A stretch of DNA of 15,714 bases from an uncultured Collinsella sp. (GTDB taxonomy: Bacteria; Actinomycetota; Coriobacteriia; Coriobacteriales; Coriobacteriaceae). The DNA lies in contig CAUFMG010000024.1 of NCBI GenBank assembly GCA_959026725.1, positions 1-15,714 of the forward strand, written 5' to 3'. Positions 1 to 7,745 of the stretch are shown one piece after another (position 1 is the stretch's first letter; every line of letters begins with the position of its first letter). Under the pieces are notes generated by a model. It saw nothing but the letters and a program-made list of their open reading frames with translations. It was not told the DNA's origin and did not search any database. Both the position numbers and the translations under genes were made by a program.

Positions 1-18
1 CGTAGCGGGTGGTTTAAA

Positions 19-39
19 GCTGGCCGCTGCGCGGCCAGC
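19..39. repeat. Second strong hairpin beyond the ftsZ terminator
   Basis: GCTGGCCGC-TGC-GCGGCCAGC is a perfect 9-bp inverted repeat with a 3-base loop. On the minus strand it is followed by TTTAAACC, a weak U-run. A smaller inverted repeat AGACT-AA-AGTCT (40-51) lies beside it. It may act as a backup terminator for ftsZ, or as the terminator of a convergent gene beyond the window edge. Confidence 0.5.
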
Positions 40-53
40 AGACTAAAGTCTTG

Positions 54-85
54 AATAAAAAGGGCGCGTCCATACGGACACGCCC
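54..85 (-). terminator. Intrinsic terminator after ftsZ
   Basis: On the minus strand GGGCGTGTCC, loop GTAT and GGACGCGCCC form a 10-bp stem with one G-U pair, immediately followed by TTTTTATTC. It begins about 27 bp after the ftsZ stop. The strong GC stem plus U-tract is a textbook rho-independent terminator and marks the end of the transcription unit. Confidence 0.9.
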
Positions 86-111
86 CTGTGCACAACAATG
101 CAAAGAACGAC

Positions 112-1266
112 TTAGAAGCTACCGCGCTTCAGGAAGTCGGGAAGCTCGAACTGATCGTTGCCGAAGTTAGGAAGCTCGGTGCCACCGACGTTGCGGGTCG
201 GAGCGGCCTGAGCCGGGCTGGTGGCCGGAGCGGTGCGCTGCGGCTCAGCGGAAGCAGCGGCCTTGCTCTGAGACTGCTGAGCGGCAAAGAGCTCATCCTG
301 ACGGTTGACGTTGGAGTCGGAGAAGCCCGTAGCGATGACGGTGATACGCACCTGATCGCCCAGGGACTCGTCGACAACGGTACCGAAGATGATGTTGGCC
401 TCGGGGTCGACGGCGTTGGCGACAACGTCGGCGGCGTCGCTGATCTCCTGGATGCCCAGGTCCTTGGAACCGGCGATGGAGAGCAGCACGCGTGTGGCAC
501 CATCGATGGAGCTCTCGAGCAGCGGGCTGGAGATGGCCTGCTGGGCAGCGTCGACGGCACGGGTATCCCCAGAAGAGGTACCGATACCCATCATGGCGGT
601 ACCGGCCTGCTTCATGATGGTCTTAACATCGGCGAAGTCCAGGTTGATGATACCGGGGACGGTGATGAGGTCGGTGATGCCCTGGGTGCCCTGGGAAAGG
701 ACGCCATCGGCAATCGCGAAGGCCTCGAGCATGGTGGTCTTCTTCTCGGCGATGTCGAGCAGCTTATCGTTAGGGATGACGATCATGGTATCGACGCAAT
801 CGGAGAGGGTCTTAATGCCCTCCTCGGCGCTCTTCTTGCGCTTGCGGCCCTCGAAGGTGAAGGGCTTGGTCACGACGGCGACGGTCAGTGCGCCGACCTC
901 GTTCATCGCGATATCGGCAACGATGGGAGCAGCGCCGGTACCGGTGCCACCGCCCTCGCCGCAGGTGATAAACACCATGTCGGCGCCAGCGAGCGCCTCG
1001 GCAATGTCGTCGCGGGACTCATCGGCAGCCTTGCGGCCAACCTCGGGGTTGGCGCCGGCGCCCAGGCCGCGGGTAAGGTCGGTGCCGATGTGCACCTTGA
1101 TATCGGCATCAGAGATCGCGAGTGCCTGAGCATCGGTGTTGATGGCAACAAACTCGACGCCGCGGATGCCCTCTTCGATCATTCGATTGACCGCGTTGGT
1201 ACCGCCGCCGCCGACGCCGACCACCTTAATGACGGCAAGGTAGTTGTTGATCTCTGTCTCGTGCAT
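112..1266 (-). CDS. ftsZ: Cell division protein FtsZ (tubulin-like GTPase)
   Basis: FtsZ polymerises with GTP into the Z ring that organises division. From the ATG at 1266 the protein has 384 residues. It shows IKVVGVGGGGTNAVNRM (13-29), the tubulin signature CGEGGGTGTGAAP (102-114), VVTKPFTFEG (131-140), PNDKLL (165-170), the T7 synergy loop NLDFADVKTIM (208-218) and TAMMGIGTSSG (223-233). A short disordered linker (about 318-365) follows, and then a C-terminal peptide ELPDFLKRGSF (374-384) of the kind that binds FtsA, SepF or similar partners. The Glu in GEGGGTGTG is the actinobacterial form. An upstream in-frame ATG at 1296 would add ten residues, but it lacks a ribosome site. The 1266 start has a perfectly placed GGAGG (1273-1277, 6 bp). 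It is the last gene before a strong terminator and probably also has its own promoter. Confidence 0.98.
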   Translation of the reverse strand: MHETEINNYLAVIKVVGVGGGGTNAVNRMIEEGIRGVEFVAINTDAQALAISDADIKVHIGTDLTRGLGAGANPEVGRKAADESRDDIAEALAGADMVFITCGEGGGTGTGAAPIVADIAMNEVGALTVAVVTKPFTFEGRKRKKSAEEGIKTLSDCVDTMIVIPNDKLLDIAEKKTTMLEAFAIADGVLSQGTQGITDLITVPGIINLDFADVKTIMKQAGTAMMGIGTSSGDTRAVDAAQQAISSPLLESSIDGATRVLLSIAGSKDLGIQEISDAADVVANAVDPEANIIFGTVVDESLGDQVRITVIATGFSDSNVNRQDELFAAQQSQSKAAASAEPQRTAPATSPAQAAPTRNVGGTELPNFGNDQFELPDFLKRGSF

Positions 1267-1272
1267 GTCGGT

Positions 1273-1277
1273 CCTCC
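1273..1277 (-). promoter_or_regulatory. Ribosome binding site fixing the ftsZ start
   Basis: GGAGG on the minus strand lies 6 bp upstream of the ATG at 1266. The longer reading frame start at 1296 has no comparable site, so this element decides the start in favour of MHETEINN. Confidence 0.85.
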
Positions 1278-1359
1278 GAACAAAGGTTATAGCCATAGCA
1301 TGGGTCGACCCCTGCGCACATTAACCTTCAGGTTGAAAGTAAATGCAAAGGTAAACCGT

Positions 1360-1388
1360 ATTATGTTTGCACATTATGAACGTATCAG
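1360..1388 (-). promoter_or_regulatory. Candidate ftsZ promoter in an A+T-rich gap
   Basis: The gap between ftsQ and ftsZ (1267-1465) is much more A+T-rich than the genes. I count 38 G or C in the 110 bases 1321-1430. Within it, on the minus strand, CTGATA (1383-1388) and CATAAT (1360-1365) are 17 bp apart, matching four and five of six consensus positions. A second CATAAT lies at 1373-1378 without a good partner. A separate promoter would let ftsZ be expressed above the rest of the operon, as is common in other bacteria. The exact hexamers are tentative. Confidence 0.5.
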
Positions 1389-1465
1389 TCAAATAATTGA
1401 CCGTGAAAACCAAACAAACCAGATAAACGGCGTGGTATGGCCCCTCAACAAAGCATCAACCAGCG

Positions 1466-2722
1466 CTACGAGGTCGGAGCATTCCTAAATGTGTAGTTGC
1501 CCGGAGAGCGCACATTGATATACGTTACGCCCTCTACCTGCGAAAGCAACTTGGTGACTACGCGTTCCTTCTTGGCGATATCGTCCGAATCGCCCAGCGA
1601 CACCTCAATGCCGTTATTGAGGTTTGCCGAGATGGCTTCGACCGAAGGCGTGGAAATATCCTTGACTTGTCCCAAGAACTCGCTCGAAAAACCACGCACA
1701 TAATCCAAGCCGGCCTTAACGGCCTTGGAGCTCACTGCCTGGCCGGAAACCGGAGCGACATCCGCCGAAACATCAGTCAACAACACCGCGCCATAATGCT
1801 TAGCGAGCGCCAGCGCGGCATCGATTCCGGTCAGGGTATTTGAACCCTGCCCCGTCGTGATGACGTTGCCCTGGTCGTCCACTTCGACCGACGTCGACAG
1901 TGGGGCGATCCAGGTGTCATCATCCCCGATGGCCCAGGCAAGGTCATCGGAGCTGATATAGGCAATTGCGATGACCTTGCGCTCCATCGGCGTAATGATG
2001 AGCGTATGCGGGAACTGACGCTGGACATCCACGCCCGAGACCCACGGGTTCTGCTTGAGATCCTCGGTAATCTGGTCGGGATCGACGTTAAAAAGCGACG
2101 TTCCCTCGGGCAAATCGATCAGCTGGATAGCATCGTGCTTCGTCACATGCTCGCTGCCTTGAATCTGAATATCAGTGGCGGTAAACAATCCAGAGTTGAT
2201 CACCACGATGGCAACGACGACGAGCACGGCCAAGACGGCCAGAACGCCGCCCACGATTTTGCCTTTGCCTGTAACGACAGAAGCGGCGTCTGATGTTTTA
2301 TTTACCATCGCCCCAAGTGAAGACAACGGGTTGACGCCTTTTTTACTCGAAGGCTTCTTGGCGGTAGCCGGCACCGATGTCAGCGAGCGCGGTTTCGATG
2401 CGCCCAGCGTGCGACCTGGACGCGGCGCTTTAGTTCCCGTCGAGGGCTTGGGGGTTGCCATGGGACGGGCAGGCTTGGCGCCCATAACAGGCTTTGACGT
2501 CACCGAGGGACGCGAGGACTTTTTTGCGGCCGGACGATTACCGAGCTGCGAGCCGACGACCGGACGACTGGTCTGTCGAGCATGCCCGACAGACTTAGAG
2601 TGCGCAACGGTATTACGTTGAGGTTTGGCAGGCACGCCGGAACGCCCTCCGGCGCGGCGGAAGGTGGGTTTCGATGCTCTAGAAGCCGAGGAATTTAACT
2701 TCCGGTCTGAGCTCGATGCCAT
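1466..2722 (-). CDS. ftsQ: FtsQ/DivIB-type cell division protein (POTRA domain)
   Basis: FtsQ/DivIB is a bitopic divisome protein that recruits FtsL/FtsB-type partners outside the membrane. The 418-residue protein has a very long cytoplasmic arm (1-154) rich in Lys, Arg, Pro, Ser and Ala, with loosely repeated SKP/AKPARP-like units. One membrane segment lies at about 155-176. A POTRA domain starts at about 181 (FTATDIQIQGSEHVTKHDA, then LPEGTSLFNVD, then NPWVSGVDVQRQFPHTLII) and runs to about 250. The extracytoplasmic FtsQ/DivIB domain runs to 418. The arm is far longer than the roughly 25-residue cytoplasmic tail of E. coli FtsQ. The ATG at 2722 lies inside the murB 3' end, with a GAGGGAGG element only 3 bp away by its last G, so initiation may be coupled to murB. 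The 169 bp after its stop form an A+T-rich region before ftsZ. The product call is firm from domain layout plus position. Confidence 0.93.
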   Translation of the reverse strand: MASSSDRKLNSSASRASKPTFRRAGGRSGVPAKPQRNTVAHSKSVGHARQTSRPVVGSQLGNRPAAKKSSRPSVTSKPVMGAKPARPMATPKPSTGTKAPRPGRTLGASKPRSLTSVPATAKKPSSKKGVNPLSSLGAMVNKTSDAASVVTGKGKIVGGVLAVLAVLVVVAIVVINSGLFTATDIQIQGSEHVTKHDAIQLIDLPEGTSLFNVDPDQITEDLKQNPWVSGVDVQRQFPHTLIITPMERKVIAIAYISSDDLAWAIGDDDTWIAPLSTSVEVDDQGNVITTGQGSNTLTGIDAALALAKHYGAVLLTDVSADVAPVSGQAVSSKAVKAGLDYVRGFSSEFLGQVKDISTPSVEAISANLNNGIEVSLGDSDDIAKKERVVTKLLSQVEGVTYINVRSPGNYTFRNAPTS

Positions 2723-3590
2723 ACGCCTCCCTCACCTTTCCGTGCACATGTCTGATAACCGCGGCAACGTCATCGGCCGAGGCAGTTCCGTTATTAACGA
2801 TAAAATTAGCGTGAACGGGCGAAACTTCCGCGCCGCCAATCGAAAAACCCTTTAATCCACAATCCTCGATAAGCTTGCCCACACTCGCATCGGGCGGGTT
2901 GCGAAAGACCGAACCGCAGGATGCGCGACCCATGGGCTGCGTACGCTTGCGCCTCGTCAGGTACCGCTCCATGCACTCGCGAATGTCGGCCTTGGGCGCC
3001 GGTTTAAGCTTGAGCACGCACTCGAGGATGATCTCATTGCGGGGAAGGCTACATTCGCGGTAGCCCCAAGTGATCTCGGACCCCGCATAATGCTTGATAC
3101 CGGATGCCGGGTCAAACGTTACGACATCCTCAACCAGCGAGCCAATCCACTCGGTCCGTGTGCCGGCATTCATAGATATCGCACCGCCGACCGAACCAGG
3201 GATGCCAACGGCAAACTCAAGGCCCGAGAGGCTACGCGACAGGGCATCGTTGACCAGACGCGCAAACATCACGCCCGCTCCGACCGTCAGCGTGCAACCG
3301 TCATCGGCAACAACCGTGCGCTGAAACTCACGTCCGAGCGAAATGACGGCACCGCGATAACCGCCATCGGCAACCAGCAGATTGGAGCCCTTGCCGATGA
3401 TGACCCACGGCACCTGCTCGCGATCGAGCACCGCCACGGCGCGGCGAAGGGCATGATAGCTATGGCACGTCACAAAGAGGTCGGCCTTGCCGCCGATACG
3501 ATAGCTCGTATGGCGCGCAAGGCGCTCGTCCTCGATGACATCCGTGTCGATCATGCCCGAGAGCGCCATGACGGCGTTAAACAGACCCAT
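2679..3590 (-). CDS. murB: UDP-N-acetylenolpyruvoylglucosamine reductase MurB
   Basis: MurB is the FAD- and NADPH-dependent reductase that turns enolpyruvyl-UDP-GlcNAc into UDP-MurNAc. The 303-residue protein has the FAD-binding motifs HTSYRIGGKADLF (27-39), IGKGSNLLVADGG (65-77) and VGIPGSVGGAISMNAG (128-143). These are followed by GYRECSLP (176-183), containing R178, and SCGSVFRNP (224-232), whose S227 is the likely proton donor. The C-terminal LRPEVKFLG (294-302) contains E297, the likely second catalytic acid. The compact size and CGSVF form resemble the type II (Gram-positive) enzymes rather than the longer E. coli type. ATG at 3590 is 5 bp after the murC stop with a weak ribosome site; internal ATGs at residues 8 and 13 are possible but no better supported. 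The 3' end overlaps ftsQ by 44 bp. Confidence 0.96.
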   Translation of the reverse strand: MGLFNAVMALSGMIDTDVIEDERLARHTSYRIGGKADLFVTCHSYHALRRAVAVLDREQVPWVIIGKGSNLLVADGGYRGAVISLGREFQRTVVADDGCTLTVGAGVMFARLVNDALSRSLSGLEFAVGIPGSVGGAISMNAGTRTEWIGSLVEDVVTFDPASGIKHYAGSEITWGYRECSLPRNEIILECVLKLKPAPKADIRECMERYLTRRKRTQPMGRASCGSVFRNPPDASVGKLIEDCGLKGFSIGGAEVSPVHANFIVNNGTASADDVAAVIRHVHGKVREAYGIELRPEVKFLGF

Positions 3591-3595
3591 TAGAC

Positions 3596-5014
3596 TTAAG
3601 CGTCTTTCTTGGCAGTCAGATACTCGATAAACTCAGGACCGACGGTCGTAACGTCACCGGCACCCATGGTGAGCAGCAGGTCGCCCTCGCCCACCATCTG
3701 CTCGAGCTCCTGATTGAGCTCAAGACGGCTGGAGCAGTACACGACCTCCTTGCCAGGATGCTTGGCGCGCACGGTATCGGCGAGCATCTTAGAGGTGACA
3801 CCCGGAATGGGCATCTCGCCAGCCGAGAACACATCAATCAGCAGCAGTTTATCGGCATTGGCAAATGCATCGGCAAAGTCGTCGCACAGGGCCTGCAGGC
3901 GCGAATAGCGGTGCGGCTGGAACACGACGTCGACGTGCTTGTAGCCCAGCGACGAAGCAGCAGCAAGCGTCGCCTTGATCTCGGTGGGGTGATGGCCGTA
4001 ATCATCGACCACGGTGATGCCATCGATATCGTCCACGTGGGTAAAGCGACGGCGGACGCCCTCAAAGCTCGAGAGCGCCTTGGCGGCGGCGTCGATGTCA
4101 AGGCCCAGGACATGGGCGACGGTGAGCACCGCCGTGGCGTTGAGCATGTTGTGGCGACCGGGATTGCTCTTGATCTCCACAGCGTGCTCAGTGCCGTCCT
4201 CAAAGCGAACGATAAAATCGCTCTGGATGCCCTTGACATCCGGGTGCATGCAGACGATGTCGTTGCTCTCGGCAAAGCCGTAGGAAAGCACGTGACGACC
4301 CGTCGACTTGGCGAGCTCGACCAGATGCGGGTCCTCACCGCAGACGATGACGGTGCCGTCCTCGCCCACCAGGCTCATGAATTTGGCGAAAGTTGCCTCG
4401 ATCTCCTCGATACCCGAGTAGTGATCGAGGTGGTCGGCCTCGACGTTGGTCACGATGACCACGTTGGGGTTCAGGAACAGGAAGGAGCTGTCGGACTCGT
4501 CGGCCTCAGCGACAAAGTAGTCGCCCGAGCCGTTCTTGCCGTTCGTGTCATAGCCCTCGACGATGCCACCGATCAAGAAGCTCGGATCCAGACCCATGCG
4601 GTCGAGCATGGTGGCGCACATCGAAGACGTGGTGGTCTTGCCATGCGTGCCGGCAACAGCGACGGTGGTGTAGCCGTGGCCCAAAGCAGAGAGCATCTTA
4701 GCACGGGGCCACACGGGAATACCAAGCTCGCGAGCGCGCACGAGTTCAGGGTTGGACTCCGGAATAGCGGTGGAGACAACAACCACGTCGGGCTTGACCT
4801 CGTCGATCGTGGCGGCCTCATGGCCCACATGCACCTTCACACCAGCGCGGGTAAGCTGGCGGATATAACGTGACGTCTTAAGGTCGGAGCCGGTAACGGC
4901 ATAACCGCGCTCGTGCAGAACGAGGGCGATGCCGCTCATGCCGGCGCCGCCGATACCGATAAAGTGGGCGCTCTTAAACTCGGGCGCGGAGGTTGCAGTC
5001 TGGGAATCAGCCAT
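3596..5014 (-). CDS. murC: UDP-N-acetylmuramate:L-alanine ligase MurC
   Basis: MurC adds L-alanine to UDP-MurNAc using ATP, the first peptide-building step. From the ATG at 5014 the protein has 472 residues. Its motifs are FIGIGGAGMSGIA (18-30), the ATP loop VAGTHGKTTTSS (120-131), VAEADESDSSF (168-178), TNVEADHLDHY (189-199), GRHNMLNA (286-293), FEGVRRRF (317-324), DDYGHHPTEI (337-346), FQPHRYSR (365-372), DVFSAGE (394-400) and MGAGDV (450-455). DDYGHHPTE and FQPHRYSR distinguish MurC from other Mur ligases. A GTG at 5041 would add nine residues. The ATG is favoured because AAGGAG (5026-5031) precedes it, although the 11-bp spacing is slightly long. It is followed by murB after 5 bp. The 97-bp gap upstream could hold a weak internal promoter, but I cannot support one from consensus elements. 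Confidence 0.97.
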   Translation of the reverse strand: MADSQTATSAPEFKSAHFIGIGGAGMSGIALVLHERGYAVTGSDLKTSRYIRQLTRAGVKVHVGHEAATIDEVKPDVVVVSTAIPESNPELVRARELGIPVWPRAKMLSALGHGYTTVAVAGTHGKTTTSSMCATMLDRMGLDPSFLIGGIVEGYDTNGKNGSGDYFVAEADESDSSFLFLNPNVVIVTNVEADHLDHYSGIEEIEATFAKFMSLVGEDGTVIVCGEDPHLVELAKSTGRHVLSYGFAESNDIVCMHPDVKGIQSDFIVRFEDGTEHAVEIKSNPGRHNMLNATAVLTVAHVLGLDIDAAAKALSSFEGVRRRFTHVDDIDGITVVDDYGHHPTEIKATLAAASSLGYKHVDVVFQPHRYSRLQALCDDFADAFANADKLLLIDVFSAGEMPIPGVTSKMLADTVRAKHPGKEVVYCSSRLELNQELEQMVGEGDLLLTMGAGDVTTVGPEFIEYLTAKKDA

Positions 5015-5111
5015 GTGCTCGTGTACTCCTTGCGTAAACACTGCCTGTAACCCGTTAACTGTACCGCACCTACCGCATCAGCGCGAGGGCGACCGACGAT
5101 ATCCCGTCTAA

Positions 5112-6227
5112 CTAACGCAAACCCTCTACCGCATCCGCCAGAAGAGCGGCGGCCCTATCCTGGGCCAGACCACGCGCCGCCTGACGCATGGCGTCGCGCG
5201 CCGCCGCGTCATCGACCAGGTGCAGCAGTTCATCGGCAAAGGCAGAACCGTCGATATCGGCATCGGCGCAGAGCACGCCGGCCCCAGCGTCGACCAGATA
5301 ACGGGCATTGGTGGTTTGGTGGTCGGCCGTCGCATGCGGGTACGGCACGAGCACCGAAGGCACGGCGAGTGCAGCGATCTCGGCCACGCTCGATGCGCCC
5401 GAACGCGAGAGCACCAAATCGGCAGCAGCCAGCATATCGCCCATGTTGTCGATGTAAGGCTGGACGCGGTAACGCTTCGCCTCCTCGGGCGTCAGCGCCA
5501 AAGCGCGCTCGGTCTCCTCAAAGCCGTCGGCACCCGTCGAATGCAACACATAGAGGTTCTTGCGCGAAAGCAGCTCGTTTTTGAGCGAAGCCACACGCTC
5601 GTTGAGGTGCTGGGCGCCAAGTGAACCGCCAAAGACGAGCAGCAGCGTAGCGTCCTCGGGAACGCCAAGTGCCTTGCGGCCGCGAGCGCGATCGCCCTCG
5701 ATCACCGAGCGACGTACGGGGTTGCCGGTCATGAGCACGTGGTCAGGGTCACCTTCGCGCTCAAAGACCGAACGCGCTGCCGGCACCGAGATGCACACGC
5801 GGGCGGCGTGGGAGTTCATCATCTTGTTGGCCAGGCCCGGAACAGAGTTCTGCTCATGCAGCAGATACGGAACGCCCGCGCCCTTGCACCACCCCAGCAG
5901 CGGAACCTCGACATAGGCACCAAAACCAATGGCGGCATCGGGCTTGCCGACCTTTGAGAAATGACTGGCGAGCGCACGCTTGGCTTTGTTGACACGCCAC
6001 AGCGAGGTCAGCGCCGTCCAAGGACGGGAGCGGTCGAAGCCCGTGACCGTAATGGGCACAAAATCAAACCCAGCCTCGGGGACCAGACGACCCTCGAGCT
6101 TGCGCGACTGGCCCACGAACACAACGTGGTGGCCACGGTCACGCAGCTCTTCGGCCAAGGCGAGCGCGGGGTTGATGTGCCCGGCCGTGCCGCCGGCTGC
6201 AATAGCAACGGTCATTTTATCGGTCAT
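5112..6227 (-). CDS. murG: UDP-GlcNAc:undecaprenyl-PP-MurNAc-pentapeptide GlcNAc transferase MurG
   Basis: MurG is a peripheral membrane GT28 glycosyltransferase that adds GlcNAc to lipid I to give lipid II. From the ATG at 6227 the protein has 371 residues. It carries the N-terminal glycine-rich loop AAGGTAGHINPA (10-21), HEQNSVPGLAN (124-134), TGNPVR (167-172), VFGGSLGAQ (198-206), the UDP-GlcNAc site SRSGASSVAEIAA (274-286) and PYPHATADHQ (295-304). The usual FGGY position reads FGAY (102-105). An in-frame GTG at 6245 could extend it by six residues. I prefer the ATG because GAAGGG (6234-6239) lies 6 bp upstream of it. The start overlaps the end of ftsW by 11 bp, indicating coupled translation. 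A 97-bp gap follows before murC. Confidence 0.96.
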   Translation of the reverse strand: MTDKMTVAIAAGGTAGHINPALALAEELRDRGHHVVFVGQSRKLEGRLVPEAGFDFVPITVTGFDRSRPWTALTSLWRVNKAKRALASHFSKVGKPDAAIGFGAYVEVPLLGWCKGAGVPYLLHEQNSVPGLANKMMNSHAARVCISVPAARSVFEREGDPDHVLMTGNPVRRSVIEGDRARGRKALGVPEDATLLLVFGGSLGAQHLNERVASLKNELLSRKNLYVLHSTGADGFEETERALALTPEEAKRYRVQPYIDNMGDMLAAADLVLSRSGASSVAEIAALAVPSVLVPYPHATADHQTTNARYLVDAGAGVLCADADIDGSAFADELLHLVDDAAARDAMRQAARGLAQDRAAALLADAVEGLR

Positions 6228-7737
6228 GGTAGTCCCTTCGTACACGCGGTCCCTGGTCGTCGGTACGCAGACGCGCCGACGGGTCCGAGTTCAAATCGAT
6301 TCGATTATATCCGCCGCCCGCGTTGCGAGGGCTGGGGCGCTGAGGACGACCTTGCGGCGCCGTTCGCTGACGCGGGCGGGCTGCCGGCTCGGTCGCAGAG
6401 CCATCCAGGACGGTAAAACCGTTACGCGAAGATCGCTCGCCGCGCACGTGGGGCACGCCGGCGGTACTCTCATCCATAACGGCAAAGCTCTCGCGGCGGC
6501 GGTCATACTCATCGCGGCGGGCGCTCTCGTACGAAACGCGCAGGATCAACCCGGCAAGCATGAGCGACACAATAATCGACGAACCGCCGTAGCTAATAAA
6601 CGGCAACGGTTTGCCCGTCATGGGAAACACGTTGAGGATGCCCAGCGCGTTAATCAAAAACTGCACCGCGAGAATGACCGCGGAGCCAGACGCCATAAGC
6701 GCGCCCCGGCGATCGGTCGCCTGCTCGGCAATGCGAAACGCCGAGTAGATCAGCATCGCAAACACCAAGAAGAACAGCACGGTTCCGACAAAACCGACTT
6801 CCTCGCCAATGATGGCCAGGATGTAGTCATTGTGCGCCTCGGGCAGATACGAGTACTTCATGGTTGAGTTGCCGATGCCACGGCCGAACAGACCGCCCGA
6901 GGCAAAGGCCATAATGGCAAGCGTGGCCTGATAGCCGTCACCATACTCGTCGGCCCAAGGGTTCAAGGCAACCTGAATACGCACCATACGGTACGGCTCT
7001 GCGACAAGCGCAATCACGATCACGAGAATGCCGAAGATTAGCACACCGATGATAAATCTGGGGTCGAGACCCGCAAACAACGCCATGCACATGAGGGTCA
7101 ACAGGATGATCAGGACAGTACCGAAATCGGGCTGGATAAAGATCAGAAAGAGCGAAATGCCCAGGTAGATGCCCATCTTGCGAAGGAATTCGTTGATGTT
7201 GCCACCGGGCGAAAAGAAGCGATCAAGCATGATGGCCGCATACGCAATGGCAAATGGCTTTAAAAACTCGGAAGGCTGGAACTGAATACCGGCGATGTTG
7301 AGCCAGCGCGTGGCGCCACGGCTGCCGCTGCCCACCAAGAACACCAGAAGCAGTAGTCCTATCATGCCGATGAGGAAGATCCTGAGCACATCCTCCCCAA
7401 ACCAGCTGTCCGGCAAAACGCGCACGATGGCAACCATAGCCAGCACGCCAACTCCGGCAAACGCGGCTTGTCGAAACAGAAAAAACGTCGCCGAGCCATT
7501 CTCGTGCAGCGCCTCGACCGAAGACGCCGAGTACACCATCAGCAGGCCAAAGCATACCAAGGTAAACAAGCAGGCCATGAATATCAAACGGGGGCGCATG
7601 ATACGGGCGGGAACGCCGGCAATATAGCGTTCGCTAAACGACTGCCCACCGTGGCTGGAACGCGGTGTGGTGCGACGTGAGGAAGCACGGTCCGAGTCGG
7701 GCCTCCTCATACCTTGTCGGGGGCTCTCCTCTCTCAC
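6217..7737 (-). CDS. ftsW: Septal peptidoglycan glycosyltransferase FtsW (SEDS family)
   Basis: FtsW is the SEDS-family lipid II polymerase of the septum and works with FtsI. The 506-residue protein has a basic cytoplasmic N-terminus (1-49) and a multi-pass membrane core (about 50-402). The core has the SEDS motifs GATRWLNIAGIQFQPSEFLK (141-160), QPDFGT (202-207), GLFGRGIGNSTMKYSYLPEA (282-301) and NDYILAIIGEE (303-313), then FPMTGKPLPFISYGGSS (371-387). D304 aligns with the catalytic Asp297 of E. coli FtsW. A long Arg/Pro/Gly-rich cytoplasmic tail (about 404-506) makes it roughly 90 residues longer than the E. coli protein. The start is a GTG at 7737 with AGGGG at 7743-7747, 5 bp away; the ATG nine codons inside has no well-spaced ribosome site. 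The 3' end overlaps murG by 11 bp. FtsW rather than RodA is favoured by its place between murD and murG. Confidence 0.95.
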   Translation of the reverse strand: MREESPRQGMRRPDSDRASSRRTTPRSSHGGQSFSERYIAGVPARIMRPRLIFMACLFTLVCFGLLMVYSASSVEALHENGSATFFLFRQAAFAGVGVLAMVAIVRVLPDSWFGEDVLRIFLIGMIGLLLLVFLVGSGSRGATRWLNIAGIQFQPSEFLKPFAIAYAAIMLDRFFSPGGNINEFLRKMGIYLGISLFLIFIQPDFGTVLIILLTLMCMALFAGLDPRFIIGVLIFGILVIVIALVAEPYRMVRIQVALNPWADEYGDGYQATLAIMAFASGGLFGRGIGNSTMKYSYLPEAHNDYILAIIGEEVGFVGTVLFFLVFAMLIYSAFRIAEQATDRRGALMASGSAVILAVQFLINALGILNVFPMTGKPLPFISYGGSSIIVSLMLAGLILRVSYESARRDEYDRRRESFAVMDESTAGVPHVRGERSSRNGFTVLDGSATEPAARPRQRTAPQGRPQRPSPRNAGGGYNRIDLNSDPSARLRTDDQGPRVRRDYHDR

Positions 7738-7745
7738 CGCAACCC

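Noticed and set aside
1267..1296. A ten-residue N-terminal extension of FtsZ
   Set aside because: The upstream ATG has no ribosome site, while the ATG at 1266 has GGAGG at ideal spacing and gives the usual FtsZ N-terminus.
88..1488. A 466-codon open frame on the plus strand opposite ftsZ
   Set aside because: It is codon-aligned antisense to ftsZ, runs through the A+T-rich promoter gap and starts inside the ftsZ terminator region. It has no recognisable motifs.
3758..4873. Plus-strand open frame opposite murC
   Set aside because: It is in codon register with murC and is an antisense shadow of a motif-complete MurC. The open frame at 10608-11813 opposite murF was rejected for the same reason.
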